A stretch of DNA of 64,000 nucleotides from Pseudomonas pisciculturae. Lineage in GTDB: Bacteria > Pseudomonadota > Gammaproteobacteria > Pseudomonadales > Pseudomonadaceae. The notes beneath the pieces were generated by a model. It ran no database searches. It saw only the letters and a program-made list of their open reading frames with translations, and was not told the origin of the DNA. Below are positions 31,513 to 45,401 of the stretch, piece after piece (within the stretch, counting starts at the first letter, position 1; the number at the start of each line of letters is the position of its first letter). Made by a program: the position numbers and the translations under genes. Where the stretch lies: the NCBI RefSeq assembly GCF_015461805.1, contig NZ_JACVZE010000001.1:248001-312000 (forward strand), in the 5' to 3' direction.

Positions 31513-32732
31513 GCATAAATTTCAGAAACATCATCAAACCGTACCCGTCGCCGATCATTACCGGGCGCGGCATCGACCTGGATTTCCCAATGCTCGCCGG
31601 TTGCCTCGCGCTGCTGGGCCTGGGGTTGGTGATGATCACCTCGGCGTCGTCCGAAGTGGCGGCCGTGCAGTCGGGCAACACCCTGTACATGATGATCCGT
31701 CACTTGGTGTACCTGGTGATCGGCCTCGGTGCGTGCATTGTGACCATGATGATCCCCATCGCCACTTGGCAGCGCTTGGGCTGGCTGATGCTGATCGGCG
31801 CGTTCGGCTTGCTGATCATGGTGATCCTCCCCGGCATCGGCCGTGAGGTGAACGGTTCGATGCGCTGGATTGGCTTTGGCGCGTTCAACGTGCAGCCGTC
31901 AGAAATCGCCAAGGTGTTCGTGGTGATTTACCTCGCCGGTTATCTGGTGCGTCGCCAGAAAGAAGTGCGCGAAAGCTGGATGGGCTTCTTCAAACCGTTC
32001 ATCGTGCTGCTGCCCATGGCTGGCCTGTTGCTGATGGAGCCCGATTTCGGTGCCACGGTTGTAATGATGGGCGCGGCGGCGGCGATGCTGTTCCTCGGTG
32101 GCGTTGGGCTGCTCAGATTTGCCTTGATGGTCGTGTTGGCGGTGGTGGCGGTTTATCTGCTGGTTCTGGCGCAACCCTATCGGATGGCCCGTCTGATTAC
32201 CTTTACCGACCCTTGGTCCGACCAGTTCGGCTCCGGCTACCAGTTGACCCAGGCGCTGATCGCCTTTGGTCGCGGCGGCTGGTTGGGTGTGGGGCTGGGG
32301 AACAGTGTGCAGAAGCAGTTTTACCTGCCGGAAGCCCACACTGACTTCGTATTCTCGGTACTTGCCGAAGAGCTTGGTGTAGTGGGTTCGTTATGCACCG
32401 TCGCGCTGTTTGTATTTGTCTGCGTGCGTGCTTTGTACATAGGCCTGTGGGCCGAGAAAGCCAAGCAGTTCTTCGCCGCGTACGTTGCTTACGGGTTGGC
32501 GTTTCTTTGGATCGGCCAGTTCCTGATTAACGTCGGGGTGAATATCGGGCGGCTGCCGACCAAGGGCCTGACCCTGCCGTTCCTCAGTTACGGCGGCAGT
32601 TCATTGGTCATTTGCTGTATCTGCCTGGGCTTGTTGCTGCGCATCGAGTGGGAGAGTCGAACCCACCTGGGCAGCGAAGAGACGGAATTCAGCGAAAGTG
32701 ACTTTGCCGAGGAGCCAACCCATGGGCGCTAA
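31509..32732 (+). CDS. ftsW: Septal peptidoglycan polymerase FtsW
   Basis: A 407-residue SEDS-family glycosyltransferase with about ten membrane helices. Signature segments include FGAFNVQPSEIAKV, LLMEPDFGATVV, AHTDFVFSVLAEELG and the C-terminal LPTKGLTLPFLSYGGSS. It polymerises lipid II at the septum in complex with FtsI. ATG 31509 (MSINFRN) overlaps the murD stop; longer in-frame starts lie inside murD and lack a ribosome site. Its 3' end overlaps murG by 11 bases. Confidence 0.96.
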   Translation: MSINFRNIIKPYPSPIITGRGIDLDFPMLAGCLALLGLGLVMITSASSEVAAVQSGNTLYMMIRHLVYLVIGLGACIVTMMIPIATWQRLGWLMLIGAFGLLIMVILPGIGREVNGSMRWIGFGAFNVQPSEIAKVFVVIYLAGYLVRRQKEVRESWMGFFKPFIVLLPMAGLLLMEPDFGATVVMMGAAAAMLFLGGVGLLRFALMVVLAVVAVYLLVLAQPYRMARLITFTDPWSDQFGSGYQLTQALIAFGRGGWLGVGLGNSVQKQFYLPEAHTDFVFSVLAEELGVVGSLCTVALFVFVCVRALYIGLWAEKAKQFFAAYVAYGLAFLWIGQFLINVGVNIGRLPTKGLTLPFLSYGGSSLVICCICLGLLLRIEWESRTHLGSEETEFSESDFAEEPTHGR

Positions 32733-33784
32733 TGTGCTGATCATGGCGGGCGGCACCGGGGGCCACGTGTTCCCGGCCTTGGCGTGTGCGCGGGAATTCC
32801 AGAACCGTGGCTACAGCGTGCATTGGCTGGGCACGCCGCGTGGTATCGAAAACGAATTGGTGCCGAGTGCCGGTTTGCCGCTGCACCTGATCAACGTCAG
32901 CGGCCTGCGTGGCAAGAGCAAGTTGTCCTTGCTCAAGGCGCCGTTCGTGTTGCTCAAGGCGGTGTGGCAGGCGCGCAAGGTAATTCGCGACGTGAAGCCT
33001 GTGTGTGTGCTCGGTTTTGGTGGTTATGTGACCGGCCCAGGTGGAGTGGCCGCCAAGCTCGCTGGCGTGCCGGTGATCGTGCATGAGCAGAACGCCGTGG
33101 CCGGTACTGCCAACCGCTTGCTGGTGCCGTTGGCTGCACGGGTGTGCGAGGCGTTCCCGAAAACCTTTGGTGCCTCAAACAAACTGCGCACCACTGGCAA
33201 CCCGGTGCGCACCGAACTGTTTATGGACATCGCCCGTGAAGCGTTGGCCGGGCGCAAGGCGCACCTGCTGATCATGGGTGGCAGCCTGGGCTCCGAGCCC
33301 TTGAATAAATTGCTGCCTGAGGCACTGGCGCAACTCCCTGTGGAACTGCGCCCGGAAGTCTTCCATCAGGCCGGCAAACACCACGGTGAAGTCACCGCCT
33401 CGCGCTATCGCGAAGCCGGTGTCGAGGCGAACGTACAGCCCTTCATCAAAGACATGGCCCAAGCCTACGGCTGGGCCGACCTGGTGGTTTGCCGCTCCGG
33501 CGCGCTGACCGTCAGTGAACTGGCCGCCGCCGGTCTGCCGTCCTTGCTGGTGCCTTTGCCCCATGCGATCGACGATCACCAGACCCGCAACGCCGAATAT
33601 TTGGCCGGGGAGGGCGCTGCCTTCCTGCTGCCGCAAAGAACGACTGGCGCCGCCGATTTGGCCGCACGCCTGACCGAGGTTTTGATGCAACCGGAACGAC
33701 TCAACAGCATGGCGAGCACCGCAAGCCGCCTGGCCAAACCTGACGCAACCCGCACCGTGGTCGATATCTGCCTGGAGGTGGCCC

Positions 33785-33792
<8 letters not shown>
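32722..33792 (+). CDS. murG: UDP-GlcNAc:lipid I N-acetylglucosaminyltransferase MurG
   Basis: A 356-residue GT28 glycosyltransferase that turns lipid I into lipid II at the inner face of the cytoplasmic membrane. The glycine-rich loops [13 protein letters not shown] at the N-terminus and [17 protein letters not shown] mid-protein are diagnostic. The UDP-GlcNAc-binding region [24 protein letters not shown] is intact. ATG 32722 has GGAG upstream. The last codons overlap murC. Confidence 0.97.
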
Positions 33793-36186
<2,394 letters not shown>

Positions 36187-36190
36187 GACC

Positions 36191-37060
36191 ATGAACGGCG
36201 CATCGCTTCGTCATCCGCAACCTCCAGCACCCGGCCGCAAGCCGGTGCCACGAGGTGCCAGCCGAATGGTGGCTAAAGAGCCGATGTCGGCGCGTCTGCC
36301 CAAAGCCAACTTTGGCTTTCTCAAGGCGCTGTTCTGGCCGGTGTTGCTGGTGGTGCTGGGCTTTGGAACCTACGAAGGCGCGCAGCGTCTGTTGCCCTAT
36401 GCCGACCGGCCGATCACCAAGATCAGCGTGCAGGGCGACTTGAGCTACATCAGCCAGCAAGCGGTACAGCAGCGCATCGGCCCGTACCTGGCAGCGAGCT
36501 TCTTTACCATCGACCTGGCGGGTATGCGCGCCGAGTTGGAGCAGATGCCGTGGATCGCCCACGCTGAAGTGCGCCGTGTTTGGCCGGACCAGGTGACGAT
36601 CCGCCTGGAAGAACAACTGCCCGTGGCCCGTTGGGGTGATGAGGCGCTGTTGAACAACCAGGGTCAGGCGTTCACCCCGCGTGAGTTGGCCAATTACGAG
36701 CACCTGCCGCAGCTGTTCGGGCCGCAGCGGGCACAGCAACAAGTGATGCAGCAGTACCAGGCCTTGAGCCAAATGCTGCGACCAATGGGCTTCTCCATCG
36801 CACGCCTGGAACTGCGTGAACGGGGTAGCTGGTTTTTGACTACCGGTGCAGGCAGTTCCGGCCCCGGCATCCAGTTGTTGCTCGGACGCGACCGCTTGGT
36901 GGAAAAGATGCGCCGCTTCATCGCCATCTATGACAAGACCTTGAAAGAACAGATTACGAACATTGCGAGCGTCGACCTGCGTTACGCCAACGGCCTTGCC
37001 GTCGGCTGGCGTGAACCGGCTGCGCCCACGGCAGCGCAACCCGCTGTCGCGAAGAATTAA
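36191..37060 (+). CDS. ftsQ: Cell division protein FtsQ
   Basis: A 289-residue bitopic protein. A Pro/Arg-rich cytoplasmic tail of about 40 residues is followed by one membrane helix (about 43-62, [16 protein letters not shown]). A periplasmic POTRA domain follows (about 74-143, [22 protein letters not shown]), and then a beta domain. It recruits FtsL/FtsB and later division proteins. The start is ATG 36191, as upstream in-frame codons lie inside ddlB and none is a better start. Confidence 0.94.
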   Translation: MNGASLRHPQPPAPGRKPVPRGASRMVAKEPMSARLPKANFGFLKALFWPVLLVVLGFGTYEGAQRLLPYADRPITKISVQGDLSYISQQAVQQRIGPYLAASFFTIDLAGMRAELEQMPWIAHAEVRRVWPDQVTIRLEEQLPVARWGDEALLNNQGQAFTPRELANYEHLPQLFGPQRAQQQVMQQYQALSQMLRPMGFSIARLELRERGSWFLTTGAGSSGPGIQLLLGRDRLVEKMRRFIAIYDKTLKEQITNIASVDLRYANGLAVGWREPAAPTAAQPAVAKN

Positions 37061-37075
37061 GAAGAGGCAGGACCC

Positions 37076-38338
37076 ATGGCAAACGTGCAAAGCGGCAAAA
37101 TGATCGTCGGTCTCGATATCGGCACCTCCAAGGTGGTGGCGCTGGTGGGCGAGGTCGGTGAAGACGGCGTGATCGAGATCGTCGGTATTGGCACGCATCC
37201 GTCCCGGGGCCTGAAGAAGGGCGTGGTGGTGAACATCGAGTCCACCGTGCAATCGATCCAGCGCGCCATTGAAGAAGCGCAGCTGATGGCCGGTTGCCGG
37301 ATTCACTCGGCGTTCGTCGGCGTGGCCGGCAACCATATCCGCAGCCTGAACTCTCACGGCATCGTGGCGATCCGCGACCGTGAAGTCAGCGCGGCCGACC
37401 TCGAGCGTGTACTCGACGCTGCCCAGGCCGTGGCGATCCCGGCTGACCAGCGCGTACTGCACACCCTGCCGCAGGACTACGTGATCGATAATCAGGAAGG
37501 CGTTCGCGAGCCCCTGGGCATGTCGGGTGTACGTCTGGAAGCCAAGGTTCACGTAGTGACCTGCGCCGTCAACGCCGCACAGAACATTGAAAAATGCGTG
37601 CGCCGCTGTGGCCTGGAAATCGACGACATCATTCTGGAACAACTGGCCTCGGCCTACTCGGTACTGACCGACGACGAAAAAGAACTGGGCGTGTGCCTGG
37701 TGGACATCGGCGGCGGCACCACTGACATTGCGATCTTCACCGAGGGTGCGATCCGTCACACCGCCGTGATCCCGATTGCGGGCGACCAGGTGACCAACGA
37801 CATCGCCATGGCGCTGCGTACACCGACCCAGTACGCCGAAGAAATCAAGATCCGCTACGCCTGCGCCCTGGCCAAGCTGGCCGGTGCCGGCGAGACCATC
37901 AAGGTGCCAAGCGTGGGCGACCGTCCTCCGCGTGAACTGTCGCGCCAGGCCCTGGCCGAAGTGGTCGAGCCGCGCTACGACGAACTGTTCACCCTGATCC
38001 AGGCTGAACTGCGCCGCAGTGGCTACGAAGATTTGATCCCGGCCGGCATCGTGCTGACCGGTGGTACCTCGAAGATGGAAGGCGCGGTCGAACTCGCCGA
38101 AGAAATCTTCCACATGCCCGTGCGCCTGGGCGTGCCCCATGGCGTCAAAGGCCTGGGTGATGTGGTACGCAACCCGATTTATTCCACCGGTGTGGGCTTG
38201 TTGTTGTACGGGCTGCAAAAGCAGACCGACGGCATTTCCCTGTCGGGCCCAAGTATCCGTGACAGCTACCGCAGCGATGACGAGGCGAAAGCGCCGTTGT
38301 TCGAGCGTTTGCAGGCATGGGTCAAAGGCAACTTCTAA
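37076..38338 (+). CDS. ftsA: Cell division protein FtsA
   Basis: A 420-residue actin-fold ATPase that anchors FtsZ to the membrane. Phosphate loops are visible in IVGLDIGTSKVVALVGE and CLVDIGGGTTDIAIF, with the adenosine motif GIVLTGGTSKMEGAVELAEE. The C-terminal end LFERLQAWVKGNF is a predicted amphipathic membrane-targeting helix. A 15-base gap with AAGAGGCAGG ribosome site precedes ATG 37076. Confidence 0.97.
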   Translation: MANVQSGKMIVGLDIGTSKVVALVGEVGEDGVIEIVGIGTHPSRGLKKGVVVNIESTVQSIQRAIEEAQLMAGCRIHSAFVGVAGNHIRSLNSHGIVAIRDREVSAADLERVLDAAQAVAIPADQRVLHTLPQDYVIDNQEGVREPLGMSGVRLEAKVHVVTCAVNAAQNIEKCVRRCGLEIDDIILEQLASAYSVLTDDEKELGVCLVDIGGGTTDIAIFTEGAIRHTAVIPIAGDQVTNDIAMALRTPTQYAEEIKIRYACALAKLAGAGETIKVPSVGDRPPRELSRQALAEVVEPRYDELFTLIQAELRRSGYEDLIPAGIVLTGGTSKMEGAVELAEEIFHMPVRLGVPHGVKGLGDVVRNPIYSTGVGLLLYGLQKQTDGISLSGPSIRDSYRSDDEAKAPLFERLQAWVKGNF

Positions 38339-38404
38339 AGATTTACCGCGACACCGCTGTAAGCAGTAGGCGAAAAAACTAGAGATAACGAAAGGAGAGG
38401 GAAC

Positions 38405-39601
38405 ATGTTCGAACTCGTAGACAACATCCCCGCAAGCCCGGTCATCAAAGTGATCGGTGTCGGCGGTGGCGGCGGCAACGCTGTCAACCATATGGTCAAG
38501 AGCAACATTGAAGGCGTTGAATTCATCTGCGCCAACACTGATGCCCAGGCGCTGAAAAGCATCGGCGCGCGGACCATCCTGCAATTGGGCACAGCCGTGA
38601 CCAAGGGCCTGGGCGCTGGCGCCAACCCGGAAGTCGGCCGTCAAGCCGCCCTGGAAGACCGCGAGCGTATTGCTGAAGTGCTGCAAGGCACCAACATGGT
38701 GTTCATCACCACTGGCATGGGCGGCGGTACCGGTACTGGTGCTGCGCCGATCATCGCCGAAGTGGCCAAGGAAATGGGCATTCTGACGGTCGCAGTCGTG
38801 ACCCGTCCGTTCCCGTTCGAAGGTCGCAAGCGCATGCAGATCGCCGACGAAGGTATCCGTCTGCTGTCTGAAAGCGTCGACTCGTTGATCACTATTCCCA
38901 ACGAGAAGCTGCTGACCATCCTGGGCAAGGACGCGAGCCTGCTGTCCGCATTCGCCAAGGCTGACGATGTACTGGCCGGTGCCGTTCGCGGTATTTCCGA
39001 CATCATCAAGCGCCCAGGCATGATCAACGTCGACTTTGCCGACGTACGTACCGTGATGAGCGAAATGGGCATGGCGATGATGGGCACTGGCTGCGCCAGC
39101 GGTCCGAACCGTGCACGTGAAGCCACCGAAGCGGCCATCCGCAACCCGTTGCTTGAAGACGTGAACCTGCAAGGTGCACGCGGCATCCTGGTGAACATCA
39201 CCGCCGGCCCTGACCTGTCCCTGGGTGAGTACTCCGACGTGGGTAGCATCATCGAAGCCTTCGCTTCCGAGCACGCCATGGTCAAAGTCGGTACCGTTAT
39301 CGACCCAGACATGCGCGACGAGCTGCACGTGACCGTGGTTGCGACCGGCTTGGGTGCCAAAATCGAGAAGCCTGTGAAGGTCATCGACAACACCCTGCAC
39401 ACCACTCAGGCTAGCCAAGCGGCTGCTGCTCCAGCGCCTTCGCGCCAGGAATTGCCGTCGGTGAACTACCGTGATCTGGACCGTCCGACCGTGATGCGCA
39501 ACCAGGCTCAGGCCGGTGCTGCGGCGTCCCGTAGCCCGAATCCGCAAGATGATCTGGACTACCTGGACATCCCGGCATTCCTGCGTCGTCAGGCCGATTG
39601 A
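38405..39601 (+). CDS. ftsZ: Cell division tubulin homologue FtsZ
   Basis: A 398-residue GTPase that polymerises into the Z-ring. The tubulin signature GGGTGTG is at 106-112 and the N-terminal loop [13 protein letters not shown] near 18-30. The catalytic T7 loop segment [15 protein letters not shown] is intact. A variable linker leads to the conserved tail [14 protein letters not shown], which binds FtsA and ZipA. The 66-base leader has a strong AAGGAGAGG site, consistent with high expression. No extra promoter could be assigned with confidence. Confidence 0.98.
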   Translation: MFELVDNIPASPVIKVIGVGGGGGNAVNHMVKSNIEGVEFICANTDAQALKSIGARTILQLGTAVTKGLGAGANPEVGRQAALEDRERIAEVLQGTNMVFITTGMGGGTGTGAAPIIAEVAKEMGILTVAVVTRPFPFEGRKRMQIADEGIRLLSESVDSLITIPNEKLLTILGKDASLLSAFAKADDVLAGAVRGISDIIKRPGMINVDFADVRTVMSEMGMAMMGTGCASGPNRAREATEAAIRNPLLEDVNLQGARGILVNITAGPDLSLGEYSDVGSIIEAFASEHAMVKVGTVIDPDMRDELHVTVVATGLGAKIEKPVKVIDNTLHTTQASQAAAAPAPSRQELPSVNYRDLDRPTVMRNQAQAGAAASRSPNPQDDLDYLDIPAFLRRQAD

Positions 39602-39652
39602 TGGAATGTATCAGAGCTATGAAGGTGATTGGTGTTCAGCAAAGGTCTGGTC

Positions 39653-39661
39653 TGCTATCAT
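39653..39661 (+). promoter_or_regulatory. Candidate extended -10 promoter for lpxC
   Basis: TGCTATCAT combines the extended TGn element with a -10-like TATCAT, 52 bases before the lpxC start. No convincing -35 hexamer lies at 16-18 bases, as is usual for extended -10 promoters. The 112-base gap after ftsZ is large compared with the rest of the cluster, which supports a separate promoter. Confidence 0.45.
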
Positions 39662-39677
39662 CGCCAGCCTTTGTTGA

Positions 39678-40625
<948 letters not shown>

Positions 40626-40652
40626 GTAACAACTCTCTTTCTTTAGTTTTGA

Positions 40653-40679
40653 AAGGCTGCCTTCGGGTGGCCTTTTTTT
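40653..40679 (+). terminator. Rho-independent terminator after lpxC
   Basis: AAGGCTGCC and GGTGGCCTT pair over nine bases (two G-T pairs) around a TTCG tetraloop and run into seven T. It ends transcription of the dcw-lpxC region. Confidence 0.93.
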
Positions 40680-40710
40680 ATGCCTGCTATTTCTGATAAC
40701 ACCACTATTT

Positions 40711-40806
40711 AAATGTGGGAGGGGGCTTGCCCCCGATGGCAGTGTTTCAGTCACTACATTTGTAGCTGACCCACCGCTTTCGGGAGCAAGCCCCCTCCCA
40801 CATTGG
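40711..40806. repeat. REPIN (two inverted REP units)
   Basis: GTGGGAGGGGGCTTGCCCCC and its inverted partner GGGAGCAAGCCCCCTCCCAC flank a spacer of about 45 bases between the lpxC terminator and the convergent diguanylate cyclase gene. Confidence 0.93.
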
Positions 40807-40820
40807 TCCTCATTCACCAC

Positions 40821-42314
40821 TCAGAGGGTTGCAGCCTCCACGATCCGATTACGCCCCGTATGCTTGGCCTCATACAACGCCTGATCCGCACTCAACAACA
40901 ACGCCTCCAGCGACATACGGCTGCGCTTGTCCCAGGTGCTCATGCCAATACTCACTGTAATCGGCCGCTCATCGCCCGCCACCCGTGGCAGGTGCTCAAT
41001 ACTGCTGCGGATATGTTCAGCGATTACCAACGCACCCTTGGCATCGGTATGGGGCAGCACCACAGCAAACTCCTCACCGCCATAACGGGCCGCGAGGTCG
41101 GCGGGGCGGCGGATGGTAGTGCCGATCACCTGGGCCACAGTGCGCAAGGCCTCGTCGCCGCCGTGATGGCCATGGCGGTCGTTGAAGGCCTTGAAGTGGT
41201 CTACATCAATCATCAACACGGTCAGCGGGTCGGCCGAACGTTGCGCGCGGTCCCACTCCAGGCGCAGGCGTTCGTCGAGTATGCGACGGTTGGCCAGGCC
41301 GGTGAGGGCGTCGGTGGCTGCCAGTTCTGACAGCACCCGCTCAGTACGATAGCGGCGGCGCAGTTCCCGGCGCAGCATCCAGGTCAGCCACAACAGGCCA
41401 ATACACAGCACACCTGTGGCGCCGCTGGTGAGCAGGGCGGCGCGCTTCCAGGGGGCGAACACGTCTTCGGCCGACAGTGCTACCACGACGATCAGCGGCA
41501 GTTCACCGACATTGCTGAAGGTGTACAAGCGCTCCTGGCCGGTGATGGCGGAGATCGCCTGGAAGCTGCCTTCGCCTTCGCGCAGCATGCGTTTGAAGTT
41601 GGGGCGTTCGCTCAAGTCCTTGTTGATCATGTCGCGCTCCAGCAACGGCTGCTGGGCCAAGAGAATCCCCTTGGTGTTCAGCAGGTTGACGCTGCTGCCG
41701 TTGCCGATGGTGAGGCGATTGAACAGCTGGTCGAAGTACGCCAGCCGCATGGTGGCCACGGCCACCCCGGCAAACTCGCCATCGGGCCCTGAAATACGAC
41801 GACTGAATGCAATGCGCCACACCTGGTCGCACGCGCAGTGGACCTTGAATGGGCGGCTGATAAACAGGCCCGCCTGGGTCGTGTTTTTATGGGCCAGGAA
41901 GTAGTCGCGGTCAGCAAAGTTGCGCGGTGCCGGCCATAAGGTCGAAGAGTCGGCGACTACCGCGCCGTTGGCGTCCAGTAACAGCACCTCGCCTTTGAAC
42001 GGCGCGGCGATGGATTGATCAAACTGCACCAAGTGCCGAATGTCCGGGGTCACCTGGGACAAATCCCGGCGTGTGCTCGCGGTGATCAGCCCTTGCAGCG
42101 CCAAGTCATAGAGTTCGACGTTACGCAGGACATCGGCATTGATCAGTTGGGTAATGTTGGTGGTCGCGCGTTTGGCTGCTTGCAGCGTGCTGGCGTGCTC
42201 GCGTACCAGCAGCGCCGCAACAATCACCATGATCAGTACGACGGTGAGCCCACTGCCCAGAATCAGAAACAGCTCTGGGCGTGCTGGCAGGGTTCGAACA
42301 TGAGGTTGACTCAT
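40821..42314 (-). CDS. Membrane diguanylate cyclase with periplasmic Cache-like sensor
   Basis: A 497-residue protein. Membrane helices at about 16-37 and 293-314 enclose a periplasmic Cache/PDC-like domain. The C-terminal GGDEF domain is catalytically complete: GGEEF at 412-416, with LANRRILDERL and the metal-binding DVDHFKAFND before it. An RxxD inhibitory site (RPAD, 403-406) lies exactly five residues before GGEEF, so product feedback by c-di-GMP is expected. It makes c-di-GMP from two GTP. No EAL domain is present. The ligand of the sensor is unknown. ATG 42314 is supported by the first helix. Confidence 0.93.
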   Translation of the reverse strand: MSQPHVRTLPARPELFLILGSGLTVVLIMVIVAALLVREHASTLQAAKRATTNITQLINADVLRNVELYDLALQGLITASTRRDLSQVTPDIRHLVQFDQSIAAPFKGEVLLLDANGAVVADSSTLWPAPRNFADRDYFLAHKNTTQAGLFISRPFKVHCACDQVWRIAFSRRISGPDGEFAGVAVATMRLAYFDQLFNRLTIGNGSSVNLLNTKGILLAQQPLLERDMINKDLSERPNFKRMLREGEGSFQAISAITGQERLYTFSNVGELPLIVVVALSAEDVFAPWKRAALLTSGATGVLCIGLLWLTWMLRRELRRRYRTERVLSELAATDALTGLANRRILDERLRLEWDRAQRSADPLTVLMIDVDHFKAFNDRHGHHGGDEALRTVAQVIGTTIRRPADLAARYGGEEFAVVLPHTDAKGALVIAEHIRSSIEHLPRVAGDERPITVSIGMSTWDKRSRMSLEALLLSADQALYEAKHTGRNRIVEAATL

Positions 42315-42400
42315 CGGGCAGACTTCAGCTGTGGCAATGCTGGCAGTTTAGTTCTACGCGATGAAAATTAAACGGGTGGTTAAAAAGAAAGATCCGCGCT

Positions 42401-43723
42401 TCAGAACACGTTGATCGGGTAGTCGACGATCACACGGTACTCATCCACGTCGTTATCCACGGCTGAATAACCGTTGCTGCCCCGGTTGGTCGCCCATTGC
42501 AGGCGCACGGCCAAGTCTTTGGCCTTGCCGCCTTGCACCACGTATTTAAGGTCGATATCCCGTTCCCAGTGCTTGGCGTTTTTGCCATCGGCGCTGTACC
42601 AGTTGCTATAGCCGCGGCTTTGCGGGTCGACCTTGGTCAGGTCGGTCTTGCCGCTGATGTAGGACACGGCGGAGGTCAGGCCAGGCATGCCCAGGCCTGC
42701 GAAGTCGTAGGCGTACTTGAGTTTCCAGGAGCGCTCGTTGGGGCCGTTGAAGTCTGAGTATTGCTGGGAATTGTCCAGGTACACGCTGTCGCCCTGGGCG
42801 ATGTAGTCGAACGGCGTGTTGCCGTTGACCCGTTGGTAGGCGGCGGTGACGCTGTGGTTGCCCACGCCTACGGTGAAATGCAGGCTGTAGGTGTTGTTGT
42901 CGATAGCCCCCAGCAGCGCCTGGCCGGTGTCCTGGCTGTGGTAATAGTGCAGGCCCGGGTTGAGGCTGACCAGGTCATTGAGTGCGTAGGTGTAGTCCAG
43001 GTCGTAGTAGTACTGGTGCCACACATCCTTGAGTTCGGAGGCGTAGAGGTTGCTGGTCAGCCCGGGAATGCCGCTGAACGACACGCCTGCCCAGTTCATG
43101 TGCTGGGCGTCGGTATGGCTTGGCAAGGCGCCATAGCTGGTGCCGATGCGCTGGTGGCCGCTCTGGTTGTAAAGCTTGGTGAAGCTGGCCTGGCCGCCTT
43201 CGAACATCCAGCCGTCGAAGCTGTGGTTGGTCAGGCTGACGCCCCGGAACGTCTGCGGCAGCATGCGCGTTGCGCCGCCGGCGATCACCGGGTTATTGAG
43301 GAACAGGTCACCGGCCTTCAATTCGGTGTCGAACGCGCGCATTTTCAGGGTGCCGCCCGCCGTGGAGAACGAGCCCGGCGCCTTGCCGTTGCCGCTGCCG
43401 TACGGAAGGATGCTCGAACCGTCGGTGCCGCCACCGCCGTCGAGTTTCAGGCCGAGCATGGCGTGGGCATCCAGGCCGAAACCGACGGTGCCCTGGGTGT
43501 AGCCGGATTCAAAGGTGCCGAGAAAGCCCTGGCCCCATTCCTTGCTGTCATCGGTGTGAACATCGCGGCGGTCGCGGTTCATGTAGTAGTTGCGGGTGTT
43601 GATAATGAGGTGTGAGCCTTCGACGAAACCGTCGGCGGGGGTGGCGTCTGCCGCGTGGGCAAGAGGGGCAATCGTTGCTGCAATCGCGAGGAATAACGGG
43701 GTGAACGTCAGCGAGTTCTTCAC
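42401..43723 (-). CDS. OprD-family outer-membrane porin
   Basis: A 440-residue 18-strand-type porin. It has a signal peptide ([21 protein letters not shown]), then [21 protein letters not shown], the typical OprD N-terminus, and a C-terminal terminal strand [14 protein letters not shown] ending in Phe. OprD porins take up amino acids, peptides or small organic acids. The length and sequence do not let me name the substrate. The GTG at 43723 is preferred since AAGGAG lies 9 bases before it; a TTG seven codons upstream has no such site. Confidence 0.9.
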   Translation of the reverse strand: MKNSLTFTPLFLAIAATIAPLAHAADATPADGFVEGSHLIINTRNYYMNRDRRDVHTDDSKEWGQGFLGTFESGYTQGTVGFGLDAHAMLGLKLDGGGGTDGSSILPYGSGNGKAPGSFSTAGGTLKMRAFDTELKAGDLFLNNPVIAGGATRMLPQTFRGVSLTNHSFDGWMFEGGQASFTKLYNQSGHQRIGTSYGALPSHTDAQHMNWAGVSFSGIPGLTSNLYASELKDVWHQYYYDLDYTYALNDLVSLNPGLHYYHSQDTGQALLGAIDNNTYSLHFTVGVGNHSVTAAYQRVNGNTPFDYIAQGDSVYLDNSQQYSDFNGPNERSWKLKYAYDFAGLGMPGLTSAVSYISGKTDLTKVDPQSRGYSNWYSADGKNAKHWERDIDLKYVVQGGKAKDLAVRLQWATNRGSNGYSAVDNDVDEYRVIVDYPINVF

Positions 43724-43791
43724 CGGTAAAGCTCCTTGGGTCAATCGAAAACGGCCAATGTCGTGGGGGTGTGCCTGGCCTTTTTTACGGC

Positions 43792-43821
43792 AAAAAAAAG
43801 CCGCTGAAAGTCAGCGGCTTT
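43792..43821 (-). terminator. Rho-independent terminator (leftward) of the RND/two-component operon
   Basis: On the minus strand, AAAGCCGCTGA and TCAGCGGCTTT pair around a three-base loop and are followed by eight T. It lies about 215 bases after the sensor kinase stop and before the porin gene, and so insulates the two. Confidence 0.85.
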
Positions 43822-44021
43822 AAGACAGATTCCCAGTGTAGAGCCCTGGAAATAAGTCGAGGGAAATTCGGGTAAGCGGGAGGCTGCCTTTGCCGTCGCG
43901 CTCATCGATGCGTCAAATTAACGCAGGCGAGCGGTACGATACAGAGTGTAACAAGATAATGACTGTTGCCCAAATCGCAACAGTTTGGAGGCGCAAGGTT
44001 CATCTGATGCACCGCAATCCA

Positions 44022-44040
44022 AATGTGGGAGGGGGCTTAG
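44022..44040. repeat. Single truncated REP unit that contains the kinase stop codon
   Basis: AATGTGGGAGGGGGCTTAG is a canonical left REP end up to GGGGGCTT, where it runs into the sensor kinase coding sequence. The kinase stop TAA (minus strand, 44039-44037) is made of REP bases. No partner unit is present. Confidence 0.8.
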
Positions 44041-45401
44041 ACGGGCAAAGTGATGCCAAAGGTATTGCCACCCGCTTCGCTACGCACATACACATCCCCC
44101 CCATGCATCAGCGCAATCGCCTTGACGATGGCCAACCCCAACCCGTGATTGGCCCCGCTGTTGCTGCGCGACGCGTCCACCCGATAAAAACGTTCGAACA
44201 ATCGCGGCAGGTGCTCACTGGCAATCGCCTCGCCGGGGTTGGTGACGCCAATGAACACTTGATGCTCCAGCATCTCAATGTTCACTTCGATCACCCGCCC
44301 AGGCGCGGTGTGTTGTACGGCGTTGCTTAACAGGTTGATCAGCGCGCGACGCAGGTGGGCTTTTTCGATCTGCACTTGGGCGTCGCCATGCACTCGCACC
44401 CGCACCTGGGCGTCTTCAAGAATGAAGTCCAGGTAGTCCAGCGTGGTCGCCACTTCATCGGCCAGGGAGCTTTCGATCAGTTTGGTCGCCTTGCTGCCCT
44501 GGTCGGCGCTGGCGAGGAACAGCATGTCGTTGATGATCGAACGCAGGCGCTCCAGTTCTTCGAGGTTCGATTGCAGCACCTCAAAATAATGCTCGGCCGA
44601 GCGCCCGCGGGTGAGGGCGACCTGGGTCTGGCCAATCAGGTTGGTCAGGGGCGAGCGCAGTTCGTGGGCGACATCGGCGTTGAACGACTCCAGGCGCGAA
44701 TACGCCTGCTCCACACGGTCGAGGGTGGCGTTGAACGAGTTGACGAACTGGCTCAGCTCCGGCGGCAGCGGCGATAATTGCAAGCGCCCGGAGAGTTTGG
44801 GCGGTGCCAGTTTCTGCGCCTCATCCGAGAGTTTGCCCAGCGGCTTGAGGCCAATACGCGAGACCCAAAAGCCCAACAGCGCCGCCAGCACCACACCGAT
44901 CAATGCCAGGCTGACCAACGCCACCAACAAATGATGCTGCGTGGCGCGAAAGTTTTCGGTGTCGATGGCGATCAGAAAGCGCAGCGGTGGGCGTTGTTCC
45001 TTGGCCGCAAATTGACTGACCAACACCTTGAGCGGGTATTCATGCCCTGGCAGGCGCAGGTCCCGTTTGCCGGTGGGCCCGGCGGCAAACTCACGGATCT
45101 GCGCATCGGGCTTGCCGTACTCGTAGTTGGGGTCGCTGCTCACCACCCAGAAGCGAATGCGCGTGTCTTCCTCGCTGAGCAATTTGAGCTTGGCCTGCAT
45201 CTTCACCCAGTGGTCCGGCGTGCCGAACCGGTTTATCGAAGATTCGAGCACGCTGTACCGCGCATCCAACTCCGCCCCTGGCAGCAAACCCAGGCCTCGG
45301 TCCACCTGCTGGTACAGCACGCCGCCGATCAACAAAAAGATCAGTGCCGCCACCAGGGTAAACATACCGCTCAGGCGCAGGGCTATCGAGTTAGCTGACA
45401 C
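44037..45401 (-). CDS. Sensor histidine kinase of the heavy-metal (CusS/CopS) family
   Basis: A 454-residue inner-membrane kinase. Membrane helices lie near the N-terminus (MFTLVAALIFLLIGGVLYQQ) and after a periplasmic loop of about 130 residues (LLVALVSLALIGVVLAALLGFW). HAMP, the H-box VAHELRSPLTNLIGQ and ATPase motifs including NHGLGLAIVKAIALMHGG follow. Family features fit CusS/CopS/CzcS-like kinases, though the signal could be a metal or another toxic compound. GTG 45401 overlaps the response-regulator end by 11 bases. The last codon and stop border a REP element. Confidence 0.88.
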   Translation of the reverse strand: MSANSIALRLSGMFTLVAALIFLLIGGVLYQQVDRGLGLLPGAELDARYSVLESSINRFGTPDHWVKMQAKLKLLSEEDTRIRFWVVSSDPNYEYGKPDAQIREFAAGPTGKRDLRLPGHEYPLKVLVSQFAAKEQRPPLRFLIAIDTENFRATQHHLLVALVSLALIGVVLAALLGFWVSRIGLKPLGKLSDEAQKLAPPKLSGRLQLSPLPPELSQFVNSFNATLDRVEQAYSRLESFNADVAHELRSPLTNLIGQTQVALTRGRSAEHYFEVLQSNLEELERLRSIINDMLFLASADQGSKATKLIESSLADEVATTLDYLDFILEDAQVRVRVHGDAQVQIEKAHLRRALINLLSNAVQHTAPGRVIEVNIEMLEHQVFIGVTNPGEAIASEHLPRLFERFYRVDASRSNSGANHGLGLAIVKAIALMHGGDVYVRSEAGGNTFGITLPV

